Assembly: GCA_947561715.1 (NCBI GenBank)
Contig: OX387203.1
Location: 15,872,001-15,936,000 of the forward strand
Length of the DNA: 64,000 nucleotides
Reading direction: 5' to 3'
Source of the DNA: Ascidia mentula
Taxonomy: Eukaryota; Chordata; Ascidiacea; Phlebobranchia; Ascidiidae
The notes below the pieces were generated by a model. It saw only the letters and a program-made list of their open reading frames with translations, was not told the origin of the DNA and searched no databases. How positions within the stretch are numbered: position 1 is the first letter of the stretch; each line of letters starts with the position of its first letter. Shown piece after piece: positions 23,936-37,108 of this stretch. The position numbers were made by a program, and so were the translations under genes.

Positions 23936-26900
23936 TTAAATAACTCCGGAAAATCCCAAATATTCGACCGGAATCGCATACTCCCGCACTTTCGACATGG
24001 GGTAATTCCCGGTTTTTCTCGTCCTTGAATTGGTGCCGAAACATTTTTCATCGCAAATTCGCCGGGTTGGATCGATGTAAAGTAAATCGCCTACTCTCAG
24101 TTCGATGTCGTCACTTCCGGACGGTGGATCGTGATCTTCCGTCACTTCCTGGTTTCTTGAATGTTGGCCATAGTACATGTAGCCATCGTCCATCGAACTG
24201 GCAGTGACGTCATCATAGTCTCTTTGAGCAATACTGAGAGTGAAGACCAGGCGTCCAACCTAAAACACAGATCATTTTACTTTTATTGCAATGCGAGGTT
24301 TACATAATCAGCGCTTTTTCTACTTGCAAAGAATTTGTTCTTCTGGAAAATTAAACCTAGATTATTGTTTACCAACGTTCCGCCTGTTATTCAACTATTT
24401 CATGTTTTATAAGGGAAAGATACTTTTACATATGTGGCGTTAGAAAAAGGTCGATTTCGGAAAGAAAATATTGAATGTTGATACTTTCACATAGGTCTAC
24501 TATATTTCACATCCAAACTTATGAAAAATCGCCTTAACGATATTGAATGGAAGATATTTCCATCTTGTCGAATAAGATTTGCTGCCATGTTTGGTGACAT
24601 TATATAAAAAAAAAAAAAATAAGTTCACAAATAAGGCAAAGCATTGTTACATATTATTTGGCCGTTAGCATGGTATGGGGTAGCAAGGCTTAAATGTACA
24701 TCTTAACTTGAGTGGCGCAAATCATGAACAACAAACTTTGAGGGATGAATATCAAAGTAAGTTACGCCGTTGATTATTTTCAATGTATTTTCAACTTCGA
24801 TTCAAAACATGATTTCACTATTGACATAAAGTTCGTGACCACGTGGTTCCTTTCATTGCAAATCAAATCAATTATAACGGGTAATGCGAGGAGTCATAAC
24901 TACATAACTCCAATTCAATACCAGACAATGAGCATAAATCTGCGTAGGCAGTGGTAATAGTTTAAAATCGTTCTCTTACATTTGAGCTAAAGGTGCAAAC
25001 CAGATGATTTGAATCCGCAAGCAGTTTCATGTCTATCGTAATGCCGTGAAAACCGTTATAACGAACGCGGTTGCCTTTAACTGTTGCGGCTTGAGTGTGT
25101 TCTGCCACAGTCAGGAACTTGTAGTCCGGATATCTAGAGAAAGAACATTTGTTGAATTTAACAACCAAAAGCAGTATTTTCTTGCAAATCCTTATTAAAA
25201 TTTCGTCCTTGTGATTGGCCAGAGGTCAAGTGGCGTGACAAGTAACTTGCTTGGGTGATGGACGTCTCACCCACCATCCACCCATACTCCAACCACACCC
25301 CCGCTTGCAACGGATCAAGAATGAAAAAAAAAAAAGCGCACAAACTTTTTGTGCACTTTTCGAAAAAGCGCACAAACTTTCAGGAAACCAGATATTTAAA
25401 CGCCTTGATTTCATCAAATTAGACAGGGTAGTTGTAGAACAATTGCTGTCAGAAAATTCGTGACTTGAAACAGCACAGTCTGGTGTTTTTAAATTGATTT
25501 GTCTCAAAAAATAGCAAAATACAAGATTTTGGACTGATATCAACTGCAGTAATCAAACAAGCAGCGATTTGAGTTACAGATACCGAAAGTTTAAACTTGC
25601 ATTTTTGATTATTATTAAGGTAAAATGTAATGCAAATGGACGAAGCAATGCCTTTGCTTTCAACCTCAAGATTGCGCCACTTGAAAAGTTTTACTTTAAA
25701 ATGAAAGTGATAAAATTTAAAAGAAATTAATATTTGAATTAAAATAGTTTGTCAATCTCAGTAATCAATTCAAAAATATTTTCTGGTATTTCAGTTTCAT
25801 ACTGACTTGCTTTTTGCCTCCTCCAAAACTTTTGGCGAATCTGTGGCCAAAAACACGCGCCTTGGCACTTCGCTGTGCATTTCGCTGTAGCGATCAAACC
25901 ATGTGATCACGTGAGCCATATATTGTTCCAGACCAAATGATTTTGCTTCTTCATTAAGTTTGTCCCCTCTACGAACGTGAACACTGGAAGGAAATACGTG
26001 AGCGTATGAATAGTGAATACAGCCCATATTAAAATATGCAGAAATTACAGTAATGTTGAAATAAATGCGATATTTGTAAGTGTTTCACAATTAATAGTCA
26101 GCTGCAAGTGCATGTTACAAAATGGAGAATGAGTAAATTTTGTCCCTTTTAAGGTTACGGTATTATGAACAGTATACGGAAATAAGGACTATGTTTGAAA
26201 GATTGCATTTCTGCCTACAAGCAGTTTCAAGCAGGCCACGCCCGAAAAACGAAAAAAATTAATTGAAATTTTTTTACCCAACGACTGGCTTTGTGAAGTC
26301 GATAGACGTCTTCAATCTCGCAATTTCTTCTACCAGCTCAGGTTTTAACCTCATGATGTAGGACAGGACTTGACCAATCCACCAGTAATGAGGAAATCGA
26401 TGAACTTCTTGAACCACATTTTTCAACTCTGTCGGCATCGTGTAGGGAGCGTAGGAGGTAAAAGGATCAAAAGCACCCCTGATATCAAGTCTGACCACCC
26501 TTATTTCGTGAGTGGTTTCATGAGTTCCGTTACCTGAACGTAAACAATGCGGATTTTATTTTCTTCTATATTTTTTTGTTGTTGCCAACGATTCGTGTCG
26601 GGAACCAATGGTTCGCGAGCCAGATATAGCTTTTTAGATGACGACATCTGGCTCACAGATAAATATAAGTTGGCATTTCTGAGCACGGTTATCAAGAATA
26701 AAAGTTTTTCTGTAATTTTCAATGACGTAACAATCGTGTTCAGAAATGCCAAGCGTTATTTTGGTCGCTTGAACTTTCATTGTTTACCGGTTATTTCGGT
26801 TTTTCTTTGCTTTGCTTGTATGTTTTTTACGTTGATACAATTTCGTTCAGGTATGTATTTCAACACCTCATTGCTTTTCTTACAATTTTGCAAAAATTAG

Positions 26901-28396
26901 TATGTTACAAAATGAGAGCAAATTTGTTCTTCAAAGGCTGAAAAAATTTGGTGAACAAGGCACAAGTCTTAGGTTCACTAAGAAATCCAGGCAACTTAAT
27001 TTGGGTTAAAGAAAAGACGAACGTTTTTTTACATCGAAAGTTAATTTTTTCAGACGCTTAAGTTCGAAAAATATATCGTCGTTGTTTTTTCGTGTTTTTC
27101 GCTTATTTTTGGTGAGCGCAATAATGTAGTTTGAGGCCACTTGGTGGGGCAGTCGACCCCTAAGACAGTACTGTATTGTTGTGAAACTCACGGGAGATTG
27201 GCAGCATTGGTCGAAGAAAACCTGATGGGGATTTGTGGCCTGGATATTCCGGGTTCAAATCCAGGTGAGGTCAAAAACCAAACTCACCTTCGATGTGTGG
27301 AGAAGATTGAATTTCGTCATTGGTAATTTCGGGACAAGAATCGCTAATCGGAAGGTAGGTGGCGTCATGGAGCTCCTTCGAATACTCTGGTGACGTCACA
27401 CGAAACCTCAATGTTCGGTTCGTTCCGATCGCCAGAAACAAACAAATCCCGAGGTGGTGAAGTTGGCATGCGTTTCCTCCCCCGGCTCCAAGAGTGCACA
27501 GAAGCTGACGAGCCTCAGAACACTTTTCTGGGTTCTGTGATAATCGACAACATTTATGGATGAAAATATCCAAACTAGAATAAAAACCACGAAACGGATT
27601 CGAGACCCCGGCTAGACACCAGACCTCGTTAATTCGAATCCACTTAATCTGCAAACTTCAGACTCCGCCACAGAACTTTAAAATGAATTTGTTAACTGTA
27701 AACCAACATTTTGTGAACGGTAAACCAACATTTGTTGACGTAAAGATTGAAGCGCAAAGAATGTGGCAATTGTTACGCAACGACGTGTGAATTTCTTCGT
27801 TAAATATACAGTTTATTTCAGTGGTTCTGAAATTTATATGCTTCGTGCTGCCCCCCAATACAGTAACGTCCAAGCCCCGTATCTCCCTGTTTATCCATAA
27901 ATAGGAATTCTACTATCACGCAATCAGTGCCGACGTCGTTCCTTTATCAACTGAATGTTCCCAAAATCATAAAGATAGAAAAAATGATTTTTTTCGAAAA
28001 AATAATTGCAAAAAACTCAAAAGAATGATGATGACCCATGTATACATGGTATTAAGATAATGTTTCTTTACCTGGAGTTTGTGAATTTGTTTCTGCACGA
28101 TCTCTCTCAGTTGTGCCAACTTGCTTAAACTTTTTCCAAAGCTTGTGTTGGAAACAGGGCTGAAAAAAAATAAACGCAAATTTAGTTTTTGATATTAAAT
28201 AATTTTCCATGAGGTATAGCGGGTGTTCCGCAACGGACAAATGCAGTCATAACATTGTAAACGCAGTTTTTAACATGTGAACGAAATTAACGTGTTTATA
28301 TGAAACTGACCTTTGATAAAATCTTTCGAGAACCAGGACAGCAACAACAGCACTGATACAGCATATTGCAAATTTCCTTCGTCGTAAGATAGTCAT
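23936..28396 (-). CDS. FUT8-like alpha-1,6-fucosyltransferase, copy 3
   Basis: Seven exons: 28396-28311, 28159-28072, 27534-27288, 26533-26278, 25983-25807, 25133-24980, 24259-23936; open throughout, 443 aa. The domain order matches copy 2: short tail and anchor, short stem, catalytic region with HVRRGDK, LATDSP and LVCTFSSN, and an SH3-like C-terminus. Differences are a few substitutions, for example Thr for Lys in the LKTSIDF segment and HSRNQ for the RPRNQ or LPRNQ at the start of the SH3 region. The intron between the exons at 25133 and 25807 carries a small A-rich insertion near 25325-25375 with a repeated GCGCACAAACTTT. Probably a functional Golgi enzyme; substrate specificity cannot be told from sequence. 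Confidence 0.9.
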
Positions 28397-28406
28397 TAAG
28401 CTAGAG

Positions 28407-28636
28407 CAGTGATTCCCAACCTACCAACACTTGGAGGTAAAACAATTTCGACGCGTACCACCTAGTTGAATGTTACAAAGTAACCTAGGGGATGAAGTAA
28501 CAAACATTTCAAAAACACTTACCATTTTTCAAATTTGAACTATATCCGTAAATTAGGGAAAGGTGCTCCCGTACCACCTGAAATGCCGTCGCGTACCAGG
28601 ACTAGTGTTACGCGTACCACCGGTTGGGAAACGCTG
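28407..28636. mobile_element. hAT-type MITE next to copy 3 start codon
   Basis: 230 bp with CAGTGATTCCCAACC ends and 8-bp duplications AGCTAGAG at 28399-28406 and 28637-28644; orthologous to the copies at 14131, 21653 and 35593. Confidence 0.88.
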
Positions 28637-28788
28637 AGCTAGAGGTTACTATAGCAACATTTGCTGTGTACCAATACACGGGCGCATGCTGTTCTTATAC
28701 CTGAAAATGTATTGTAAATGCACATAAACCTCGGCAGACTAACGACTGCCAACCTTATTATGTGAAATATGTATACATAGCTGTTACA

Positions 28789-29019
28789 CTGCTATTTTTG
28801 TTGCCAGGCATACTAATTAATCGGAATTGCTCTTCTCGCACTTAGTTTCTAAAGTGTTTATTTGAAGCCAACGTTTCGTCTGCCATCCGGCGAGACTTAT
28901 TCAGGGTTGAAGCTTCACTGTTGACATAACCTTGAAGAAGTCTCGCCGGATGACAGACGAAACGTTGGTTTCAAATAAACACTTTAGAAACTAAGAGCCA
29001 GAAGAGCAATTCCTATTAT
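28789..29019 (-). mobile_element. SINE-like element upstream of copy 3
   Basis: Same insertion as upstream of copies 1 and 2. 12-bp duplications ATAGCTGTTACA lie at 28777-28788 and 29020-29031. Confidence 0.75.
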
Positions 29020-30690
29020 ATAGCTGTTACAGTTGGTTAAGTTTCAAAGGAGCGCGTGTATTTTTATTCCGGATTTCGTTTCTTTCCGGATTTCGATTGA
29101 TAGCATCAAAACAAAGGCTGCCACGGCAACAATCTCTCACTTTTTTTTCGCTTTTTAGTAAAAACAAAATTCGCTTTTAGCAGGAAAACATACTAAGACT
29201 GTTCAAATTATTGGTTTTTGCTTTTGCAAAACTGGCGATGAACGTGGCATTTACTTGCAACATAAACTGTGAGCAATTAATCTTACAAAATAAAAGTTAT
29301 TTCTAGAAAAATACCAGCCTACCACGAGCACGGATACGTCATTAATACCGCGATCAGTTAATATATCTCATTTAATTTTATTCAAACATTTATCTTCGGC
29401 TACGTCTAAGTTCGTGGTGGTTCTTCAACAAATGTAACTCGATAGCCTGATCAAGAGTTGAGTGTTTTGAAAACACGCTTGGACGACGATCTTTAGATTG
29501 GTGAAGCAACGTCGTTCTATTACTGCACTACTATGTTCCAAGGTCACATGTCCAACCGATTTTTTCTGGCTTGTGTTTAGCGTTTTTGTGGTTCAAATCC
29601 TCACAATACATACAAGAAGTCATTTTTCAGCCACACGTTTTGACTACATGACCACAAATCGCACCTTGTAAAGTGATTTGAATTTGAGGCAATCTTATAA
29701 GCAATGAATACAACCTTTATTGGCATTTAAATAATATTTTAAGTTACCATTAACGCACAGAATGCATCACATTTGTCACTGAATAAATGCCACACACGAA
29801 AAATTTCTCCAGTTAAATTGGAACTCAATGTCCTTCACAATTTTTAAATCAAAACAGTAGCCGTCTGTCTGCGGTTCACATAGTTCTGTGTAATGTTTGT
29901 ATAAACCAGTGCTCCACTGGATGATTTCTACTCAGTATAATAATATAATAATAATTTCTACATAGAATAATAATAATTTCTCAGAATAATAACAAACATT
30001 TTAAAATTCTTCGTCACAATTTCATCTAAAATGTAGGTGTAAACGAAAAAAAAGTTTTGATTAATTTCTAGAACTCATGTAATCAACGCTGAAAGTATAG
30101 GTAGAGTATGTCTATATGTAAACGCTTGATTTACAAAAGCAATACTGTCAAAATGGAAATGTCAGAGATCATGCTTAGTACACAAAAGGCCCACTAAAAT
30201 CATACGTCGCACACATGGACAAATTACATTGTATGACGGTCCGTTAAGTAGATATTACACAAAGTTTGGCATTCGCAACATACTTCAAACTAAGTTTTTA
30301 AAAATGACGCAAAATATCTTTGCTCTTTTTTGGTTTTGCGTTTGGAATTCAAACCTCGGCATCAAAAAGTTCGAGCATTTCGAAAACAGTGACGAATATA
30401 TTCTGCTGTATGTTAGGCTTGCTGGAACCATTTTCGTGCAAAAAACATGAACACATGCTGTATGTTATATCGTGTACCACCAGGAGACCCCATGGTAGCA
30501 CCAAGCTTGTCCGGTAAAAAATATAAATGGACATTCGTGTTGAAAAGTCCTAACAGGTAAAAAGCAGCTACAAAAAGCGTTGGTTGTACATACGTAGCAA
30601 TAACCCAAGCAGCAACAATACTTAATGATTTTTCTAGTGAAGTCACAAACATTGCAATAATAGATTCTTGAGTATTTGCAGGTAAAAATG

Positions 30691-33600
30691 TTAAATAACT
30701 CCGGAAAATCCCAAATATTCGACCGGAATCGCATACTCCCGCACTTTCGACATGGGGTAATTCCCGGTTTTTCTCGTCCTTGAATTGGTGCCGAAACATT
30801 TTTCATCGCAAATTCGCCGGGTTGGATCGATGTAAAGTAAATCGCCTACTCTCAGTTCGATGTCGTCACTTCCGGACGGTGGATCGTGATCTTCCGTCAC
30901 TTCCTGGTTTCTTGGACGTTGGCCATAGTACATGTAGCCGTCGTCCAACGAACTGGCAGTGACGACATCATAGTCTCTTTGAGCAATACTGAGAGTGTAG
31001 ACCAGGCGTCCAACCTAAAACACAGATCATTTTACTTTTATTGCAATGCGAGGTTTACATAATCAGCAGTGCTTTTTCTACTTGCAAAGAATTTGTTCTT
31101 CTGGAAAATTAAACCTAGATTATTGTTTACCAACGTTTCGCCTGTTATTCAACTATTTCATGTTTTATAAGGGAAAGATAGTTTTACATATGTGGCGTTA
31201 GAAAAAGGTCGATTTCGGAAGGAAAATATTGAATGTTGATACTTTCACATAGGTCTACTATATTTCACATCCAAACTTATGAAAAATCGCCTTTACGATA
31301 TTGAATGGAAGATATTTCCATCTTGTCGAATAAGATTTGCTGCCATGTTTGGTGACATTATATAAAAAAAAAAAAAAATAAGTTCACAAATAAGACAAAG
31401 CATTCTTACATATTATTTGGCCGTTAGCATGGTATGGGGTAGCAAGGCTTAAATATACATCTTAACTTGAGTGGCGCAAATCATGAACAACAAACTTTGA
31501 GGGATGAATATCAAAGTAAGTTGCGCCGTTGATTATTTTCAATATATTTTCAACTTCGACTCAAAACATGATTTCACTATTGACATAAAGTTCGTGACCA
31601 CGTGGTTCCTTTCATTGCAAATCATATCAATTATAACGGGTAATGCGAGGAGTCATAACTACATAACTCCAATTCAATACCAGACAATGAGCATAAATCT
31701 GCGTAGGCAGTGGTAATAGTTTCAAAGCGTTCTCTTACATTTGAGCTAAAGGTGCAAACCAGATGATTTGAATCCGCAAGCAGTTTCATGTCTATCGTAA
31801 TGCCGTGAAAACCGTTATAACGAACGCGGTTGCCTTTAACCGTTGCGGCTTGAGTGTGTTCTGCCACAGTCAGGAACTTGTAGTCCGGATATCTAGAGAA
31901 AGAACATTTGTTGAATTTAACAACCAAAAGCAGTATTTTCTTGCAAATCCTTATTAAAATTTCGTCCTTGTGATTGGCCAGAGGTCAAGTGGCGTGACAA
32001 GTAACTTGCTTGGGTGATGGACGTCTCACCCACCATCCACCCATACTCCAACCACATCCCCGCTTGCAACGGATCAAGAATGACTTTTCGAAAAAGCGCA
32101 CAAACTTTCAGGAAACCAGATATTTAAACGCCTTGATTTCACCAAATTAGACAGGGTAGTTGTAGAACAATTGCTGTCACAAAATTAGTGACTTGAAACA
32201 GCACAGTCTGGTGTTTTTAAATTGATTTGTCTCAAAAAATAGCAAAATACAAGATTTTGGACTGATATCAACTGCAGTAATCAAACAAGCAACGATTTGA
32301 GTTACAGATACCGAAAGTTTAAAGTTGCATTGTTGATTATTATGAAGGTAAAATGTAATGCAAATGGACGAAGCAATGCCTTTGCTTTCAACCTCAAGAT
32401 TGCGCCACTTGAAAGGTTTTACTTTAAAATGAAAGTGATAAAATTTAAAAGAAATTAATATTTGAATTAAAATAGTTTGTCAATCTCAGTAATCAATTCA
32501 AAAATATTTTCTGGGATTTCAGTTTCATACTGACTTGCTTTTTGCCTCCTCCAAAACTTTTGGCGAATCTGTAGCCAAAAACACGCGCCTTGGCACTTCG
32601 CTGTGCATTTCGCTGTAGCGATCAAACCATGTGATCACGTGAGCCATATATTGTTCAAGACCAAATGATTTTGCTTCTTCATTAAGTTTGTCCCCTCTAC
32701 GAACGTGAACACTGGAATGAAATACGTGAGAGCATGAGTGAAGAAAAAATAGTGATTACAGCCTATTTTAAAATGTGTAGAAATTATAGTAATGTTGAAA
32801 TACATGCAATATTTGTAAGTGTTTCACAATTAATAGTCAGCTGCAAGTGCATGTTACAAAATGGAGAATGAGTAAATTTTGTCCCTTTTAAGGTTACGGT
32901 ATTATGAACAATATACGGAAATAAGGACTATATTTGAAGGATTGCATTTCTGCCTACAAGGAGTTTTCATATTTAACCATTTAACCAGGCCACGCCCGAA
33001 AGCCGCCTAAAAACGAAAAAAATTAATTGAAATTTTTTTACCCAACGACTGGTTTTGTGAAGTCGATAGACTTCTTCAATCTCGCAATTTCTTCTACCAG
33101 CTCAGGTTTTAACCTCATGATGTAGGACAGGACTTGACCGATCCACCAGTAATGAGGAAATCGATGAACTTCTTGAACCACATTTTTCAACTCTGTCGGC
33201 ATCGTGTAGGGAGCGTAGGAGGTAAAGGGGTCAAAAGCACCCCTGATATCAAGTCTGACCACCCTTATTTCGTGAGTGGTTTCATGAGTTCCGTTACCTG
33301 AACGGAAACAATGCGGATTTTATTTTGGAGAAAACTGTTCTTTTATTTATCTGTTGTTGACAACGATTCGTCTGCCATCCAGCGAGACCGTATAGAGCGG
33401 GGGTCTGGAACCTTTGGCTCGCGAGCCAGATGTGGCTCTTTAGATGACGACATCTGGCTCACAGATAAATATGAGTTGGCATTTCTGAGCACGGTTATCA
33501 AGAATAAAAGTTTTTCTGTAATTTTCAATGGCGTAACAATCGTGTTCAGAAATGCCAAGCGTTATTTTGGTCGCTTGAACTTTCATTGTTTACCGGTTAT

Positions 33601-35582
33601 TTCGGTTTTTCTTTGCTTTGCTTGTATGTTTTTTACTTTGATACAATTTCGTTCGGGTATGTATTTCAACACCTCATTGCTTTTCTTACAATTTTGCAAA
33701 AATTAGTATGTTACAAAATGAGAGCAAATTTGTTCTTCAAAGGCTGAAAAAATTTGGTGAACAAGGCACAAGTCTTAGGTTCACTAAGAAATCCAGGCAA
33801 CTTAATTTGGGTTAAAGAAAAGACGAACGTTTTTTTACATCGAAAGTTAATTTTTTCAGACGCTTAAGTTCGAAAAATATATCGTCGTTGTTTTTTCGTG
33901 TTTTTCGCTTATTTTTGGTGAGCGCAATAATGTAGTTTGAGGCCACTTGGTGGGGCAGTCGACCCCTAAGACAGTACTGTATTGTTGTGAAACTCACGGG
34001 AGATTGGCAGCATTGGTCGAAGAAAACCTGATGGGGATTTGTGGCCTGGATATTCTGGGTTCAAATCCAGGTGAGGTCAAAAACCAAACTCACCTTCGAT
34101 GTGTGGAGAAGATTGAATTTCGTCATTGGTAATTTCGGGACAAGAATCGCTAATCGGAAGGTAGGTGGCGTCATGGAGCTCCTTCGAATACTCTGGTGTC
34201 GTCACACGAAACCTCAATGTTCGGTTCGTTCCGATCGCCAGAAACAAACAAATCCCGAGGTGGTGAAGTTGGCATGCGTTTCCTCCCCCGGCTCCAAGAG
34301 TGCACAGAAGCTGACGAGCCTCAGAACACTTTTCTGGGTTCTGTGATAATCGACAACATTTATGGATGAAAATATCCAAACTAGAATAAAAACCACGAAA
34401 CGGATTCGAGACCCCGGCTAGACACCAGACCTCGTTAATTCGAATCCACTTAATCTGCAAACTTCAGACTCCGCCACAGAATTTTAAAATGAATTTGTTA
34501 ACGGTAAACCAACATTTTTTTACGTAAGATCGAAGCGCAAAGAATGTGGCAATTGTTACGCAACGACGTGTGAATTTCTTCGTTAAATATACAGTTTATT
34601 TCAGTGGTTCTAAAACTTACATTCGTGTTGCCCCCCAATACAGTAACGTCCAAGCCCCGTATCTCCCTGTTTATCCATAAAAAGGAATTTTACTGTCACG
34701 CAATCAGTGCCGACGTCGTTCGTTTATCAACTGAATGTTCCCAAAATCATAAAGATAGAAAAAATGATTTTTTTCGAAAAAATAATTGCAAAAAACACAA
34801 AAGAATGATGATGACCCATGTATACATGGTATTAAGATAATGTTTCTTTACCTGGAGTTTGTGAATTTGTTTCTGCACGATCTCTCTCAGTTGTGCCAAC
34901 TTGCTTAAAGTTTTCTCTTTTTCTGTTGTTGTCTTTTCTACTTCCTTTACCGTTACGTTGGTAACATTACTTGGGGTGTGTGCTGACGTGTTGGCATGTG
35001 ATTGGTTAAGCGCAATGCGCTTTGGGAAAGCATCTGGAATAATATAAAACAGTGTTACAGCAGCTGAATACAAGGTAATCCGGTGGACAAAATATGCAAA
35101 TTCGTAAAGAAAGGGGGATTTAAATAATGCATAAACACTGTTGTTTAACAGAGAAAAGGCCAACAATTCGGAGCGCGAAGCGAAAGATAACGCTTCCAGG
35201 TGAGGTTCGAACTTGCGCTCTTAAGACTTCCTGGCCTGTGCTCCAAAAACCGAGTAAAAAGTCCGTTCAAAATAGAAATACTGTTCGATTTTTTTTTTCT
35301 AAAAAACTTACTTTTACTTTTTCCAAAGCTTGTGTTGGAAACAGGGCTAAAAAAAAAAAACGCAAATTTAGTTTTTGCTATTAAATATTTTTCCATGAGG
35401 CATAGCGGGTGTTCCGCAACGGACAAGTACAGTCATAACATTGTAAACGCAGTTTTTAACATGTGGACGAAATTAACGTGTTTATATGAAACTGACCTTT
35501 GATAAAAGCTTTCGAGAACCAGGACAGCAACAACAGCACTGATACAGCATATTGCAAATATCCTTCGTGGGAAGATAGTCAT
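30691..35582 (-). CDS. FUT8-like alpha-1,6-fucosyltransferase, copy 4, long-stem form
   Basis: Eight exons: 35582-35497, 35346-35312, 35033-34852, 34340-34094, 33297-33042, 32711-32535, 31892-31739, 31014-30691. Phases agree and give 486 aa. The catalytic and SH3-like parts match copies 2 and 3 closely. The stem is 43 residues longer because two exons (35346-35312 and 35033-34852) stand where copies 1-3 have a single 88-nt exon. The extra stem is polar and includes three N-glycosylation sequons (NTS, NVT, NVT) followed by the shared coiled-coil-like segment LAQLREIVQKQIHK. The anchor start differs slightly (MTIFPRRIF). Copy 4 also lacks the upstream SINE-like insertion, so it is probably closest to the ancestral gene. 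The donor after GGAAAAAGTAAAA is GTAAGT; an alternative donor six bases earlier keeps the same frame. Confidence 0.88.
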
Positions 35583-35592
35583 TAAGCTAGAG

Positions 35593-35822
35593 CAGTGATT
35601 CCCAACCTACCAACACTTGGAGGTAAAACAATTTCGACGCGTACCACCTAGTTGAATGTTACAAAGTAACCTAGGGGATGAAGTAACAAACATTTTGAGA
35701 TCGCTTACCATTTTTAAAATTTGAACTATATCCGTAAATTACGGAAAGGTGCTCGCGTACCACCTGAAATGCCGTCGCGTACCACGACTAGTGGTACGCG
35801 TACCACCGGTTGGGAAACACTG
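35593..35822. mobile_element. hAT-type MITE next to copy 4 start codon
   Basis: 230 bp; ends CAGTGATTCCCAACC and GGTTGGGAAACACTG. The left duplication is AGCTAGAG (35585-35592); the right one has drifted to AGCTAGGT. Its presence in all four units shows the insertion predates the duplications. Confidence 0.85.
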
Positions 35823-36000
35823 AGCTAGGTTACTATAGCAATGTTGTTTACCAATACAAGGGCGCATGCTGTTCTTATACCTGAAAATGTATTGTAAATG
35901 CACATAAACCTCGTCAGACTAACGACTGCCAACCCTACATAGCCGTTACAGGTGGTTAAGTTTAAAGGAGCGCGTGTACTTTAGTTACGGATTTCGTTTC

Positions 36001-37083
36001 GTTGTTCAATGCCCACTTTCCGATAAACGTTCTGGCCCGAACAAGTTGCCTTACGTTGCTTATGTGTGAATACCAATTTCCTGTGTGTTTGATATTACAT
36101 ATCAAGTGACCCGGTGTAACAAAAATTAGTCATTCAGGCTTGTCAATATTTGTTTTGGCGTTTTGAAAAGTTATAATACAGGTCAGATCCTATACGACAG
36201 TACGCTTTGGCAAATGTCTGACTATAAGCAGTGTATAATAAGCAAAACCCACACAAATGCAAGTAACCAAATCGGGCACATAATAAACACGTTTTAATAC
36301 GTTCGCACCATTTGAAACCACTATATTTTCCAAATTGAATATGTACAGTACGCAGAATGTTTTCATAATCCACCTAACGGGAGGAGTAATTGGTGACCTA
36401 TTTTGTATTGAAAACTTTTGATTGACTTCACTGTTACAAAAGCACTCGCAATACAACCAAGTCTTTATATGCATTTCAACTTTAAATTACCACAACATTG
36501 ATAGAAGAATTTAACAATGTTCCAATGTTTTAAATTGTTGACAAATTGTGGTTCTGACTTTGTTGCTGTATTTGCTTACTGGACACAGCCTACAATCAAC
36601 TGTTATGCACTGGTGATGAACGCAGTATATGTTTCGAAACGTTTACATTACCATAATACTAAATAGCAATTTGTAGGCGCTTATTAGTTTCAAAGTCTAC
36701 GCAATTAGTATAGCATATACGGTGCATGATCAAAAACCTGTCTGAGTTTTTAGTTTGCTTGGAATCCGTTTCATGTGATACACCGAATAATGTTTACCAA
36801 AAATTATTGCCAGATAGTATTACAAGAATACAACAATATCTTTGAATCTCTTTTTCCTAAAATACAGCACACAGAAAAACAGACAATAAAAACTAAAACT
36901 AATCAATCTATCTTGCATTAGCATGCAGTTAGTGCTGAACAACAGTCTGGCGCAGACACAGCAGTTGCGACTGAATACCAGTCGACGTAACAAGTCAGAT
37001 ATGACGGAAGCCTACGCAGCTGTGGCAACGCCAAACACCCCAGCCAAATTGGATTGCATCATTTTTCTTTTTGTTGATAAGCA
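36001..37083. other. Intergenic, no gene seen
   Basis: AT-rich sequence after the last tandem unit. Short open frames on both strands show no family resemblance, good start context or splice pattern. I see no clear mobile element until the hammerhead-bearing insertion. Confidence 0.5.
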
Positions 37084-37108
37084 ATGTGGAGCCAATAATA
37101 TGAACACC

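Larger units (their letters stand above)
8241..36000. repeat. Four tandem ~7-kb duplications, each with one fucosyltransferase-like gene
   Basis: Unit starts share the sequence AGCATCAAAACAAAGGCTGC: unit 1 from 8241, unit 2 from 14826, unit 3 from 22348, unit 4 from 29102 to about 36000. Unit lengths are about 6.6, 7.5, 6.8 and 6.9 kb. Similarity covers coding exons, introns and intergenic DNA alike, so the duplications are recent or kept alike by gene conversion. Length differences come from indels: the copy 2 transposon, a 0.4-kb stem-exon deletion in units 1-3, loss of an intron segment in unit 1 and different deletions in the 3' flanks. Each unit also holds a plus-strand reading frame near 9.6, 15.8, 23.5 and 30.2 kb that I do not recognise and treat as noncoding. 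Confidence 0.93.

Noticed and set aside
8241-36000. CRISPR-like or satellite interpretation of the repeats
   Set aside because: Units are about 7 kb, contain spliced eukaryotic genes and differ by transposon insertions; this is segmental duplication.
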